Source of the DNA: Vicinamibacteria bacterium
GTDB taxonomy: Bacteria > Acidobacteriota > Vicinamibacteria > Fen-336
Direction of reading: 5' to 3'
NCBI GenBank assembly: GCA_025994075.1
Contig: JAMQGV010000017.1
Coordinates: forward strand, 186,001 to 250,000
DNA length: 64,000 nucleotides
Both the position numbers and the translations under genes were made by a program. Under the pieces are notes generated by a model, which did no database searches, was not told the DNA's origin, and saw nothing but the letters and a program-made list of their open reading frames with translations. Positions 16,807 to 25,837 of this stretch are shown in pieces. Numbering within the stretch: the first letter of the stretch is position 1; every line of letters starts with the position of its first letter.

Positions 16807-17685
16807 GTGCAGGTCACGCTCGACCAGGCCCGCGCCCTCGACGCCTTCGCCCGCCACGGCACCTTCGCGAAGGCGGCGGCGGCGCTCGGCAAGGCCCACA
16901 CCGCGGTGCTCTACGCGGTGCGCGGGCTGGAGCAGCAGACCGGACTCGCCCTGCTCGACCGCAGCGGCTGGCGGACGCGGGTCACCCCCGAGGGCGAGCG
17001 CGTTCTCGAGCACTGCCGGCGGCTGCTGCAGGCCGAGGCCGACCTCGTCGCCGCCTGCGCCGAGGCACGCACGGGCTGGGAGGCCTCGGTGCGGGTGGTA
17101 CTCGACGGCATCTTCCCGACGGAACCGCTGCTGCGGGCGATCGGCGGCCTGGCCCGCGAGGGCTGCCCGACCCGCTTCGACGCTCTCGTGGAGTTCCTGT
17201 CCGGCGTCGAGGCCGCCTTCGAGCGCGAGCGCGCCGACCTGATGGTCTCGCTGCTGCCGCCGTCGCTGCCCGGGCTGCGCTCGCTGCCGCTGCCGCCCGT
17301 GTGCGCGCGGCTGGTGGTGCGCCGCGGCCATCCGCTCGCGAAGCTGCGCGGCCCGCTGCACGGCTCCGACCTGGCGCGCCACGTGCTCGTCACCGTGCGC
17401 GGCTCCGACGCCCGCCTCCACCTCGCGACCGAGCCGCTGGAGCAGCGTTCGACCGTGCGGCTGCCGGACTTCGCCGCCAAGCGCGCGGCGATCCTGGCCG
17501 GGCTCGGCTTCGGCTGGCTGCCCGACCATCTCGCCGCGGCCGACCTGAAGGCGGGCCGCCTGGTCGCGCTGGTCGTCGACGGCCGCCGCGAGCACGTGTT
17601 CGAACCACGGCTCCACCACAGGGCGTCGGCGCCGCCGGGCCGTGCCGCGCGACGCTTGTGCGAGGCGCTGGGGGCGCGGCCGTAG
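16807..17685 (+). CDS. LysR-family transcriptional regulator
   Basis: A 292-residue regulator. Residues 1-60 form the winged helix-turn-helix (VTLDQARALDAFARHGTFAKAA then HTAVLYAVRGLEQQTGLALLDR), and ~85-290 form the periplasmic-binding-like effector domain. GTG 16807 gives the family-typical N-terminus; a GTG eight codons upstream lies inside the operator and was rejected. TACACT (16795-16800) ends six bases before the start, so the message is probably leaderless. Divergent placement and the shared palindrome make hpd the likely target, with a tyrosine-pathway intermediate as effector (inference). Its stop overlaps the next start by one base (TAGTG). Confidence 0.87.
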   Translation: MQVTLDQARALDAFARHGTFAKAAAALGKAHTAVLYAVRGLEQQTGLALLDRSGWRTRVTPEGERVLEHCRRLLQAEADLVAACAEARTGWEASVRVVLDGIFPTEPLLRAIGGLAREGCPTRFDALVEFLSGVEAAFERERADLMVSLLPPSLPGLRSLPLPPVCARLVVRRGHPLAKLRGPLHGSDLARHVLVTVRGSDARLHLATEPLEQRSTVRLPDFAAKRAAILAGLGFGWLPDHLAAADLKAGRLVALVVDGRREHVFEPRLHHRASAPPGRAARRLCEALGARP

Positions 17686-18899
17686 TGCCCGAGGTGCTGC
17701 TGGTCTCGGGCCGTTTCCCGCCCGCCGGCGGGGTCGGCGGCCTGCGGGCGCTGCGGCTGGCCCGCCAGCTCCCGGCGCTGGGGTGGACGGTGCGCGTGCT
17801 GGCGCTCGACCCGAAGACGGCCCCCTGGCGCGCGCTGCGCGACGAGGCGCTGGCGACCGCCATCCCGCCTGCCACGGTCGTGGAGTACGAGCCGCTGCCG
17901 TCGCCGGCGCGCCCCTGGCACCGGGCGCGGGCCCTGCGAGCGCTGCGGGCGGAGGGGCTGGCCCGCCTGCTGGCCTGGCGGGCGGTGCCGGACGCGACGG
18001 CCCCGGCCTTCGCGCGCGCCGCGCTGCCCCCGGTCGACGCCGTGTGGACCACGGGTCCGCCCCACGCGGCGCACGTCGCCGGGCTGCGCGCGCAGCGGCG
18101 CGGCGCGCGCTGGGTGATGGACTATCGCGATCCCTGGCAGCCCTACGGGGCGAGGCCGCCCCGGGTGGAGCGATGGCTCGGCGACGCCCTGGAGCGGGCG
18201 TGCCTCGCTCGCGCCGACGCGGTCACGGTCACGACCGCGGCCTGGGGCCGCGCGCTCGAGGCCGCCATGCCCAGCCTCGCCGGGCGCGTGCACGTGATCC
18301 ACAACACGGCCGAGGACGTGTCGGCGCCGGCGGCCGTGCCGCGCGGGGAGCGCTGCGTGGTGGCCCACGTCGGCACCTTCAACCCCGCGCGCGACCCGCG
18401 CCCGCTGCTCGCGGGCCTGGCCGAGGCCCTGCGCCGCGGGGTGGTCGACCCGCGGCGGTTCCGGCTGCGGCTCGTCGGCTGGATCGCGCCCGAGTGGCGC
18501 GCGGCCGTGGGAGCCGCGGCGGCCGTCGAGACCACGGGCTTCCTGCCGCGCGAGCGGGCGCTCGAGGAACTGCGGTGCGCCCACGCGCTGCTGTTGCTCG
18601 GCCTCGGCATCGACGCGCGGGCCCGCGAGGCGCTGCCGGCGAAGACGTTCGAGTGCCTCGCCTCGGGCCGGCCGATCCTGGCACTGGTCGACGGCCGCGA
18701 CGCGCAGGACCTGCTCGCCGGCCAGCCCGGGGTCGCCTGCGCAGACCCGCGCGACGCAGCGGCCATCGCGCGCGCGCTCGGCGAGACGTTCGCCGCCTGG
18801 GAGCGCGGCGCGCTCTCGGAGCCGGTCGCGGGACGCCGGGTCGACGACCCCGCGCAGGCCGCCCGCCGCGTCGCCGAGCTGCTCGCGGGGGCGTGCTAG
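17685..18899 (+). CDS. Glycosyltransferase, GT4-like
   Basis: A 404-residue GT-B enzyme. The N-domain starts with SGRFPPAGGVGGLRALRLARQL, the glycine-rich acceptor-side motif of GT4 enzymes, and includes MDYRDPW, common in exopolysaccharide glycosyltransferases of this group. The C-domain has HVGTFN at its first strand and PAKTFECLASGRPILAL, equivalent to the donor-binding region with its glutamate in FE. The start is a GTG sharing the G of the preceding TAG. It is not near other glycan genes in this block, so its pathway is unknown. No membrane segments are seen. Confidence 0.8.
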   Translation: MPEVLLVSGRFPPAGGVGGLRALRLARQLPALGWTVRVLALDPKTAPWRALRDEALATAIPPATVVEYEPLPSPARPWHRARALRALRAEGLARLLAWRAVPDATAPAFARAALPPVDAVWTTGPPHAAHVAGLRAQRRGARWVMDYRDPWQPYGARPPRVERWLGDALERACLARADAVTVTTAAWGRALEAAMPSLAGRVHVIHNTAEDVSAPAAVPRGERCVVAHVGTFNPARDPRPLLAGLAEALRRGVVDPRRFRLRLVGWIAPEWRAAVGAAAAVETTGFLPRERALEELRCAHALLLLGLGIDARAREALPAKTFECLASGRPILALVDGRDAQDLLAGQPGVACADPRDAAAIARALGETFAAWERGALSEPVAGRRVDDPAQAARRVAELLAGAC

Positions 18900-18908
18900 C
18901 CTTTTCGC

Positions 18909-19511
18909 ATGGCAGCGCCCGTCGCCATCCCGCCCGGCGAACACGTGCCGACCGCCGATCAGCGCCTCACCACCTACGGCGTGCCGTGGAGCCACTACGA
19001 GGCCCAGCTCGCGCTGCGCGGGGACAACCCGGTGCCGCGCATGGCCTATCTCGAAGGAGCGCTCGAGCTGATGAGCCCGTCCCGAGACCACGAGCGGATC
19101 AAGTCGTACCTCGGCTGCTTGCTGGAGGCGTACGCGCTCGAGCGCGGCATCGACCTCTCGCCCTACGGCGCGTGGACGCTGAAGAACGCCCCGAAGGAGA
19201 GCGGCCTCGAGCCGGACGAGTGCTACCTCGTCGGCGACCAGTCGCGCGACGTGCCGGACCTGGCGATCGAGGTCGTGTGGACGAGCGGCGGTCTCGACAA
19301 GCTGGAGATCTACCGCCGCCTCGGCGTCGGCGAGGTGTGGACCTGGCGCGACGCCGGGCTCAGCGTGCACGTGCTGCGCGGCAGCGCGTACGCGCTCGTC
19401 GAGCGCAGCGCGCTGTTCCCGGACCTCGACCTCGCGCTGCTCGCCTCGTTCCTCGACCGGCCGACGGCGATGCAGGCCGTGCGCGCCTTCCGCGACGCGC
19501 TGCGCGGCTGA
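18909..19511 (+). CDS. Uma2 family (DUF820) PD-(D/E)XK nuclease-like protein
   Basis: A 200-residue protein of the Uma2/DUF820 family, which adopts a restriction-endonuclease-like fold. The putative active site is visible as the acidic PDLAIEVVW with a lysine 8-9 residues later (GGLDKLEIYRRLGVGEVW). An N-terminal LTTYGVPWSHYEAQLALRG and MAYLEGALELMSPS are also typical. Members are numerous in cyanobacteria and environmental bacteria; the biological role is unknown. TAGCCT ends six bases before the ATG and could be a leaderless -10, although it also includes the upstream stop codon. Confidence 0.82.
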   Translation: MAAPVAIPPGEHVPTADQRLTTYGVPWSHYEAQLALRGDNPVPRMAYLEGALELMSPSRDHERIKSYLGCLLEAYALERGIDLSPYGAWTLKNAPKESGLEPDECYLVGDQSRDVPDLAIEVVWTSGGLDKLEIYRRLGVGEVWTWRDAGLSVHVLRGSAYALVERSALFPDLDLALLASFLDRPTAMQAVRAFRDALRG

Positions 19512-19528
19512 CGGCGGCGATCGCCGAC

Positions 19529-20749
19529 GTGAACTACATCGCCCTGGCCATCCCGGTCTTCTTCCTGCTGATCGGGATCGAGTGGATCGCGGCGCGGCTC
19601 GAGCGGCGCGAGGTCTACCGCCTCAACGACTCGGTGGCCGACCTCTCCTGCGGCGTGCTCGACCAGGTGCTCGACGTGTTCACGAAGACGCTGCTGTTCG
19701 CGGGCTACCTGTGGCTCTACCAGAATCACCGCCTGTTCGACGTGCCGGCTTCCGCGGCGTGGGCGTGGGTCGCCTGCTTCCTCGGCATCGACTTCCTCTA
19801 CTACTGGTTCCACCGCATGAGCCACGAGGTGAACGCCTTCTGGGCGGCCCACGTGGTCCACCACCAGAGCGAGGAGTACAACCTCACGGTCGCGCTGCGC
19901 CAGGGCGCGCTGCAGGGCTCGTTCTCGTGGGTGTTCTACCTGCCGCTGGCGCTCGTCGGCTTCCCGCCGGCGATGTTCCTGACGCTCTCGTCCTTCAACA
20001 CCCTCTACCAGTTCTGGATCCACACCCGGCTGATCGGGCGGATGGGCCCCTTCGAGTGGGTGTTCAACACGCCGTCGCACCACCGCGTGCACCACGCGCG
20101 CAACCCGAAGTACATCGACCGCAACCACGGCGGCACGCTGATCGTGTGGGACCGCCTGTTCGGCACCTTCGTGCCGGAGGCCGACGAGCCGGTGTACGGG
20201 GTGACGACGCCGCTGCGCACGTGGAACCCGGTGCGCGCCAACCTCGCGCACTGGGCGGCGCTGCTCTCGCTCGCGGGGCGGGCCAGCCGCTGGCGCGACC
20301 GGCTGCGGGTGTTCGTCGAGCGGCCCGGCTGGCAGCCGGCTGAGCTGGGCGGCTTCCAGCCGGCGCCCGAGGTGGAGCCCGGCTACCGCAAGTTCGACCC
20401 GGAGCTGCCGCGGGGCGTGGCCGCCTACGTGTTCGTGCAGTTCGCGCTGCTGCTGCTGGGGGCGGGCGTCTACTTCAACCGCCAGGACGCGCTGCCGCTC
20501 GCCGCGCTGCTCGCGGGTGCCGGCCTGATCGTGGCCGGCGTCGTCGCTGCAGCCGGCCTGCTCGAGCGCCAGGCGTGGGCCCCCTGGCTCGAGGCCGCTC
20601 GCCTCGTCGCGGCGGCGCTGGCCGTCGCCGGGAACGCCGCCGCGTGGACGACCGCGGCCGGCGCCTTCGCCGCATTGTCGATCGCCGGGCTGAGCCTGGC
20701 GCTGCGCGCGTCCGCGCAGGTTCCGCAGGAGGCACGGGAAGCACGGTGA
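19529..20749 (+). CDS. Fatty acid hydroxylase / sterol desaturase family membrane protein
   Basis: A 406-residue integral membrane di-iron enzyme. The eight-histidine pattern is present: HRMSH, HVVHH and later HHRVHH, with a further histidine in FWIHTR. Three to four membrane segments surround the catalytic core (residues 1-~240); a C-terminal module of three more helices (~290-395) is an extension beyond the usual core. Family members hydroxylate or desaturate sterols, carotenoids or fatty acyl chains. No lipid pathway gene is adjacent. GTG 19529 is the first start giving the hydrophobic N-terminus. Its stop overlaps the lepB start (TGATG). Confidence 0.85.
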   Translation: MNYIALAIPVFFLLIGIEWIAARLERREVYRLNDSVADLSCGVLDQVLDVFTKTLLFAGYLWLYQNHRLFDVPASAAWAWVACFLGIDFLYYWFHRMSHEVNAFWAAHVVHHQSEEYNLTVALRQGALQGSFSWVFYLPLALVGFPPAMFLTLSSFNTLYQFWIHTRLIGRMGPFEWVFNTPSHHRVHHARNPKYIDRNHGGTLIVWDRLFGTFVPEADEPVYGVTTPLRTWNPVRANLAHWAALLSLAGRASRWRDRLRVFVERPGWQPAELGGFQPAPEVEPGYRKFDPELPRGVAAYVFVQFALLLLGAGVYFNRQDALPLAALLAGAGLIVAGVVAAAGLLERQAWAPWLEAARLVAAALAVAGNAAAWTTAAGAFAALSIAGLSLALRASAQVPQEAREAR

Positions 20750-21426
20750 TGGACAAGGTCAAGGCGCGGGGGCGCAGGTTCTGGGACGAGTGGGTGCGCC
20801 CGCTGCTGATCGTCGCGCTGGTGCTGGGCTCGTTCCGCTCGGCGTTCGCCGACTGGAACGACGTGCCGACCGGCTCGATGAAGCCGACGATCCTCGAGGG
20901 CGACCGCGTGTTCGTCAACAAGCTCGCCTACGACCTCAAGGTCCCGTTCACGCTGTGGCGGCTGGCGCGCTGGGCCGACCCCGAGCGCGGCGACATCGTG
21001 GTGCTGTTCTCCCCGCACGACGGCAAGCGGCTGGTCAAGCGCATCGTCGGCATCCCCGGCGACCGGCTGGAGATGAAGGAGCGGCGCCTCTACGTCAACG
21101 GCCGGCCCGCGGAGTACCAGCCCGCGGACGGCGCGGCGACCCCGATCGAGGGCGCCGAGTTCCTGCGCGAGACCGTGAACGGCCGCACCCACCTGATCAT
21201 GCTGACCCCGGGGCGGCCCAACTTCGACTCGTTCGAACCGGTCGACATTCCCGCGGGCAAGTACTTCCTGGTCGGCGACAACCGCGACAACAGCTTCGAC
21301 TCGCGCTTCTGGGGCTTCGCCGACCGCGAGTCGATCGTCGGCGAGGCGACGGCGGTCGCGCTCAGCGTGGACCTCAACAACTACTGGCTGCCGCGCTGGA
21401 GCCGCTTCTTCTCCCGGCTGGAGTAG
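20749..21426 (+). CDS. lepB: Signal peptidase I
   Basis: Cleaves N-terminal signal peptides of exported proteins at the outer face of the inner membrane. The 225-residue protein has one N-terminal membrane anchor (~18-34), the nucleophile S43 in GSMKPTI, the general-base K97 in LVKRIVGIPGD and the box GDNRDNSFDSRFWG. All catalytic boxes are intact. The short single-anchor form differs from the two-anchor enterobacterial enzyme and is common in other phyla. The ATG overlaps the upstream stop by one base, so it is expressed with the hydroxylase gene. No rnc or era gene, frequent partners of lepB, is nearby. Confidence 0.93.
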   Translation: MDKVKARGRRFWDEWVRPLLIVALVLGSFRSAFADWNDVPTGSMKPTILEGDRVFVNKLAYDLKVPFTLWRLARWADPERGDIVVLFSPHDGKRLVKRIVGIPGDRLEMKERRLYVNGRPAEYQPADGAATPIEGAEFLRETVNGRTHLIMLTPGRPNFDSFEPVDIPAGKYFLVGDNRDNSFDSRFWGFADRESIVGEATAVALSVDLNNYWLPRWSRFFSRLE

Positions 21427-21458
21427 GAGGCCCTGGCGAAGCGACAATCGGCGAACCC

Positions 21459-22073
21459 ATGGAACGACTGATCGAGGGATTCAGGCGCTTTCGCACCAGC
21501 TACTACGAGGCCAATCGGGGACGCTTCGAGCGGCTGGCCGGTCGTCCGCAGCACCCGCGCTACGCGATCGCCACCTGCTGCGACAGCCGCATCGACACCA
21601 CGCGCGTGTTCGACGCCATCCCCGGCGAGGTGTTCCTGATCCGGAACATCGCCAACCTGATCCCCCCGTACGAGCCCGACTCGCACCATCACTCGACGTC
21701 GGCGGCGATCGAGTACGCAGTCCGCTTCCTCAAGGTCGGCCAGTTCGTCGTGCTCGGCCACGCCGGCTGCGGGGGCATCCACGCGCTGCTGAACCCGCCG
21801 GCGCCGCCGACGGACTTCATCAACCCGTGGCTCGAGATGGCGTCGCCCGCGCGGGACCGCGCGCTGAGCCAGGAGGGGCTCTCGCCGGAAGAGCGGCAGC
21901 GGTACTGCGAGCTCGAGGCGCTGAAATCGTCGCTGGCCAACCTGCACACGTTCCCCTGGCTGAAGGAGCGCGTCGACGACGGCAGTCTCCTGGTCGACGC
22001 GCTCTACCTCGACCTCGAGCGGGGCGAGCTGCTTCTCTACGATCCCCAGGGCGACACGTTCGCGGAGGTCTGA
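21459..22073 (+). CDS. Beta-class carbonic anhydrase
   Basis: Interconverts CO2 and bicarbonate with a zinc ion. The 204-residue protein shows the zinc ligands C40, H101 and C104 (TCCDSR and GHAGCGG) and the D42-R44 dyad of the CxDSR motif. RNIAN and EYAVRFL are the usual family boxes. No signal peptide is seen, so it acts in the cytoplasm. It lies 32 bp downstream of lepB on the same strand. Its stop is 25 bp from the convergent purQ stop; a CGCCGGCG palindrome lies in that gap but is too short to be called a terminator. Confidence 0.93.
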   Translation: MERLIEGFRRFRTSYYEANRGRFERLAGRPQHPRYAIATCCDSRIDTTRVFDAIPGEVFLIRNIANLIPPYEPDSHHHSTSAAIEYAVRFLKVGQFVVLGHAGCGGIHALLNPPAPPTDFINPWLEMASPARDRALSQEGLSPEERQRYCELEALKSSLANLHTFPWLKERVDDGSLLVDALYLDLERGELLLYDPQGDTFAEV

Positions 22074-22098
22074 CCGGGCGCCGGCGACGCGCTTCCGA

Positions 22099-22796
<698 letters not shown>

Positions 22797-22800
<4 letters not shown>

Positions 22801-23042
22801 GACAGCAGCTCCACCGTGAAGCTCTCGATCACCGGGTTCGACAGCACCCGGCGCGCCATCTCCTCGGCCATCGCCTTCGCCGCCGCGGCGTCGGCGGTCT
22901 CGAGCTGCAGGTCGAAGAACTTGCCGGCGCGCACGTCGGCCACGGCCGCGTAGCCGAGGCTGCCGAGCGCCTCGTGGATGGTGCGGCCCTGGGGGTCGAA
23001 GACCGACTTCTTGAGGCTGACGTGGACGCGGGCGCGGATCAT
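22797..23042 (-). CDS. purS: Phosphoribosylformylglycinamidine synthase subunit PurS
   Basis: An 81-residue subunit that bridges PurQ and PurL and helps channel ammonia. The sequence is typical: [27 protein letters not shown], then [12 protein letters not shown]. The C-terminal helix and VIESFTVEL strand complete the fold. It overlaps purQ by 4 bp and starts 22 bp after the mscS stop. The presence of a separate PurS excludes the large single-chain PurL found in gamma-proteobacteria. Confidence 0.95.
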
Positions 23043-23064
23043 GGCTCCTCGGCTTTCGTCGTCT

Positions 23065-24135
23065 TCAGGCGGCGCCGGCGGCGGGGCCGGGCGCGCCCTC
23101 GTGCAGCACCTTGCGGATCGGGAACGGGATCTCGATGCCCTCGCGGGCGAAGTCGCGGTGGATCGCCTCGCGCACGGCGCTGCCGGCGAGCCCCGCCTGG
23201 GTGTAGTCCTTCGCCCAGCACACGAGCATCAGGTTGACGGAGAAGTCGGCGAAGCGGGTGGCCAGCACCACCGGCTCGCGCGAGGGCTCGACGTACTCGC
23301 AGCCGCGGGCGGCGGCCGCCATCAGCGCCTTCGCCCGCTCGAGGTCGCTGCCGTAGGCGACGCCGACCTCGAGGCGCAGGGTCAGGTTGCGGTTCGGCTG
23401 GCTCATGTTGACCACGCGGTCCTTGACCAGCGTCGAGTTCGGCACGATCAGGATCGTGTCGTCCAGGGTGCGGATGCGGGTGGCGCGCATGCCGATCGCC
23501 ACGACGTCGCCGACCTCGCCCGTCGACAGCGCGATGCGCTCGCCGACCTTGAACGGCCGGTCGAGCATCAGCGCGAAGCCGGCGAACATGTTGGCCAGGG
23601 TGTCCTGGGCGGCGAGGCCGACGGCCAGCGAGCCGACGCCGAGCGAGACGACCAGCGAGCGCACGTCGACCTGGAAGTGCTCGAGCACCGTGATCAGCGC
23701 GACCAGCGCCAGGAACACCTTGCCCGCCTTGGCCAGGAACGGCCCGAACTCGGTGGCGAGCTGGCCCTCGCGCGCGGCGACCGACTCGGTCGCGTACCAC
23801 TCCATCACGATCCCGTACGCGCGGGCCAGTGCGAAGGTCAGGATCAGCGCTCCGAACACGAACAGGAAGCTGTCCAGCCGCTGCGCCCAGCGGCCCTCGA
23901 CCTGCAACCGCTCGATCGCGAGTTCGGCGCCCAGCAGGAACAGCGCGTAGGTGAGCGGCCGCTTCAGAGCCGACAGCAGGCGGTCGTCGAGGGTGGTGGC
24001 CGTGCGCGCGGTCGTGCGCTCGAAGGCGCGGCCGACGCCCCACGACACGAGCCGGGCGACGAGGTAGGAGGCGACCAGGATCGAGACCGTGATGGCGGCC
24101 TCGATCAGGCGCGGCCAGGCCGTCTCCGGGATCAT
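23065..24135 (-). CDS. Small-conductance mechanosensitive channel (MscS family)
   Basis: A 356-residue inner-membrane channel that opens under membrane tension to release solutes. Four hydrophobic segments lie in residues ~10-190; the pore-lining helix is the Gly/Ala-rich SLGVGSLAVGLAAQDTLANMFAGF, immediately followed by the beta domain start DRPFKVGERI and the NSTLVKDRVVN strand. The cytoplasmic alpha/beta vestibule is complete to EIPFPIRKVLH. The gene is inserted between purB (4-bp ATGA overlap) and purS, which ties its translation to purine genes. Position in the operon, not its sequence, is the odd feature. Confidence 0.92.
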   Translation of the reverse strand: MIPETAWPRLIEAAITVSILVASYLVARLVSWGVGRAFERTTARTATTLDDRLLSALKRPLTYALFLLGAELAIERLQVEGRWAQRLDSFLFVFGALILTFALARAYGIVMEWYATESVAAREGQLATEFGPFLAKAGKVFLALVALITVLEHFQVDVRSLVVSLGVGSLAVGLAAQDTLANMFAGFALMLDRPFKVGERIALSTGEVGDVVAIGMRATRIRTLDDTILIVPNSTLVKDRVVNMSQPNRNLTLRLEVGVAYGSDLERAKALMAAAARGCEYVEPSREPVVLATRFADFSVNLMLVCWAKDYTQAGLAGSAVREAIHRDFAREGIEIPFPIRKVLHEGAPGPAAGAA

Positions 24136-25427
24136 GAGCCGAACACGCGGGCGAACAGCGCGTCGACGTGGACGAGGTAGCGCTCGAGCCGGAACACCTC
24201 GTCGAGCTCGGCCGCGCTCATCGCCGCCTTCACCTCCGGGTCCGCCCCGACCCGGGCCCGGAAGTCGCCCTCCTGCTCCCACGCCGCCATCGCGTGGCCC
24301 TGCACGATGCGATAGGCGTCCTCGCGCCGCATCCCCCTCGCGGTCAGCTCCAGCAGGAGCTGGCCGGAGAACACGAGGCCGCGGCCCGAGTCGAGGTTGC
24401 GCCGCATCCGCTCCGCGTTCACCCGCAGGCCGGAGACGATGCCGGTGAAGCGGCGCAGGGCGTGGTCGAGCGCGATGAACGAGTCGGGCACGATGACCCG
24501 CTCGACGGACGAGTGGGAGATGTCGCGCTCGTGCCACAGCGCCACGTTCTCGAGCGCCGCCAGCGCGTTGCCGCGGATCAGGCGGGCGAGGCCGGTGACC
24601 TGCTCGCAGCCGATCGGGTTGCGCTTGTGCGGCATCGCCGACGAGCCCTTCTGGCCGGAACGGAACGGCTCCTCGACCTCGCGCACCTCGGTCTTCTGCA
24701 GGGCGCGGATCTCGGTCGCGAACTTCTCCAGGCTGGCGGCGGTGATCGCGAGCGTCGTCAGCACCTCGGCGTGGCGGTCGCGCTGCAGGACCTGGGTGGC
24801 GATCGGCGCCGGCTTCAGCCCGAGCTTCGCGCAGACCTCGGCCTCCACGTCGGGCCCGAGGTGCGAGAAGGTGCCGACCGCGCCGGAGAGCTTGCCGACC
24901 GCGATGTTCTCCCGCGCGCGCAGCAGCCGCTCGCGGTCGCGGCCCAGCTCGGCGTGCCACGAGGCGAGCTTGAGGCCGAAGGTCATCGGCTCGGCGTGCA
25001 CGCCGTGGGTGCGGCCGATCATCGGCGTGTGCCGGTGCTCGCGAGCGCGCGCCTCGACCGCCTCGCGCAGCGCGTCGACGTCCTTCACGATCAGGTCGAG
25101 GGCGTCGCGCATGCGCATCGAGAGCGCGGTGTCCACGACGTCGGACGAGGTCAGGCCGTAGTGCAGCCAGCGCCCCTCGGGCCCGACGTTCTCGGCCACG
25201 CAGGAGACGAAGGCGATCACGTCGTGCTGCACTTCGGCCTCGATCGCGTCGATGCGAGCCACGTCGAAGCGGGCCTTCTCGCGGATCAGGCGAAGCGCCT
25301 CCGCGGGCACGACGCCGCGGGCGGCGAGCGCCTCGGTCGCGGCCAGCTCGACGTCGAGCCAGGCCTGGAAGCGGCTCTCGTCGGACCACAGGCGGCCCAT
25401 CTCGGGCCGGGTGTAGCGCGGAATCAT
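24132..25427 (-). CDS. purB: Adenylosuccinate lyase
   Basis: Catalyses two fumarate eliminations in purine synthesis (SAICAR to AICAR; adenylosuccinate to AMP). The 431-residue protein has the fumarase/aspartase-superfamily signature GSSAMPHKRNP at 261-271, holding the catalytic serine, and H141 in GRTHGVHAEPMTFG. The other conserved region TSSDVVDTA lies at ~93-101. It is the first gene of the purB-mscS-purS-purQ unit. A TAGACT element (25440-25445 on the minus strand) ends 12 bases before the ATG and is the probable -10. Confidence 0.95.
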   Translation of the reverse strand: MIPRYTRPEMGRLWSDESRFQAWLDVELAATEALAARGVVPAEALRLIREKARFDVARIDAIEAEVQHDVIAFVSCVAENVGPEGRWLHYGLTSSDVVDTALSMRMRDALDLIVKDVDALREAVEARAREHRHTPMIGRTHGVHAEPMTFGLKLASWHAELGRDRERLLRARENIAVGKLSGAVGTFSHLGPDVEAEVCAKLGLKPAPIATQVLQRDRHAEVLTTLAITAASLEKFATEIRALQKTEVREVEEPFRSGQKGSSAMPHKRNPIGCEQVTGLARLIRGNALAALENVALWHERDISHSSVERVIVPDSFIALDHALRRFTGIVSGLRVNAERMRRNLDSGRGLVFSGQLLLELTARGMRREDAYRIVQGHAMAAWEQEGDFRARVGADPEVKAAMSAAELDEVFRLERYLVHVDALFARVFGS

Positions 25428-25464
25428 GGCGGCGGCGGGAGTCTAGCAAACGCGACCGCGCCGC

Positions 25465-25493
25465 CTTGACCGGAGGCACGGGCGGCTGTGAAA
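25465..25493 (+). promoter_or_regulatory. Candidate promoter of the STAS gene
   Basis: TTGACC (25465-25470) and TGAAAT (25488-25493) are exactly 17 bp apart. The predicted start of transcription is close to the GTG at 25502, so a leaderless message beginning at that codon is possible and would make the ATG at 25493 unusable. Confidence 0.45.
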
Positions 25494-25831
25494 TGCCGCC
25501 AGTGCAGGAACTCGGCTTCGAGGTGCGGGACGGCGCGCTGGTGGTGCGGGTCGACCTCGCCCGCCTCGACGCGGTGGCGGCCCCCGCGTTCCGCGACGCC
25601 CTGCTGCCGGCCGCCGCGGGCCGCCGCAAGGTGGTGCTCGACCTCGACCGCGTGCGCTTTCTCGACAGCTCCGGCGTCGCGGCGCTCGTCTCCACGCTCA
25701 AGAAGCTCGAGCCCGGCGGCCAGGTGCGCCTGGTCGGCGCCCACGACGAGGTGCGCCAGGTGCTGAAGCTGACCCGGCTGGAGAAGGTGTTCCCCGTGGA
25801 CCAGAGCATCGAGGACGCGCTCCGCGCCTGA
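25493..25831 (+). CDS. STAS-domain anti-sigma factor antagonist (SpoIIAA/HsbA-like)
   Basis: A 112-residue single STAS domain. The phosphorylatable serine lies in RFLDSSGVAAL (S59 counted from the ATG), matching SpoIIAA and RsbV; the following KKLEPGGQVRLVGAH strand is typical. Such proteins bind an anti-sigma or other partner when unphosphorylated and are released by a HATPase kinase. The matching kinase/phosphatase is encoded 4 kb downstream (30058-31608). In between are a polysaccharide synthase and its partners, so it may control that pathway. The start is ATG 25493 or GTG 25502; the promoter position favours the latter. The synthase gene begins 6 bp after its stop. Confidence 0.85.
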   Translation: MPPVQELGFEVRDGALVVRVDLARLDAVAAPAFRDALLPAAAGRRKVVLDLDRVRFLDSSGVAALVSTLKKLEPGGQVRLVGAHDEVRQVLKLTRLEKVFPVDQSIEDALRA

Positions 25832-25837
25832 GCCCTG

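Noticed and set aside
15453..18899. Apparent 1148-residue giant protein on the plus strand
   Set aside because: The frame is open across the antisense of CPBP and hpd and across another frame of the LysR gene. Only the last 404 residues are the GT4 protein, starting at GTG 17685.
22074..22098. Terminator between carbonic anhydrase and purQ
   Set aside because: Only the palindrome CGCCGGCG is present, with no long stem or T-run.
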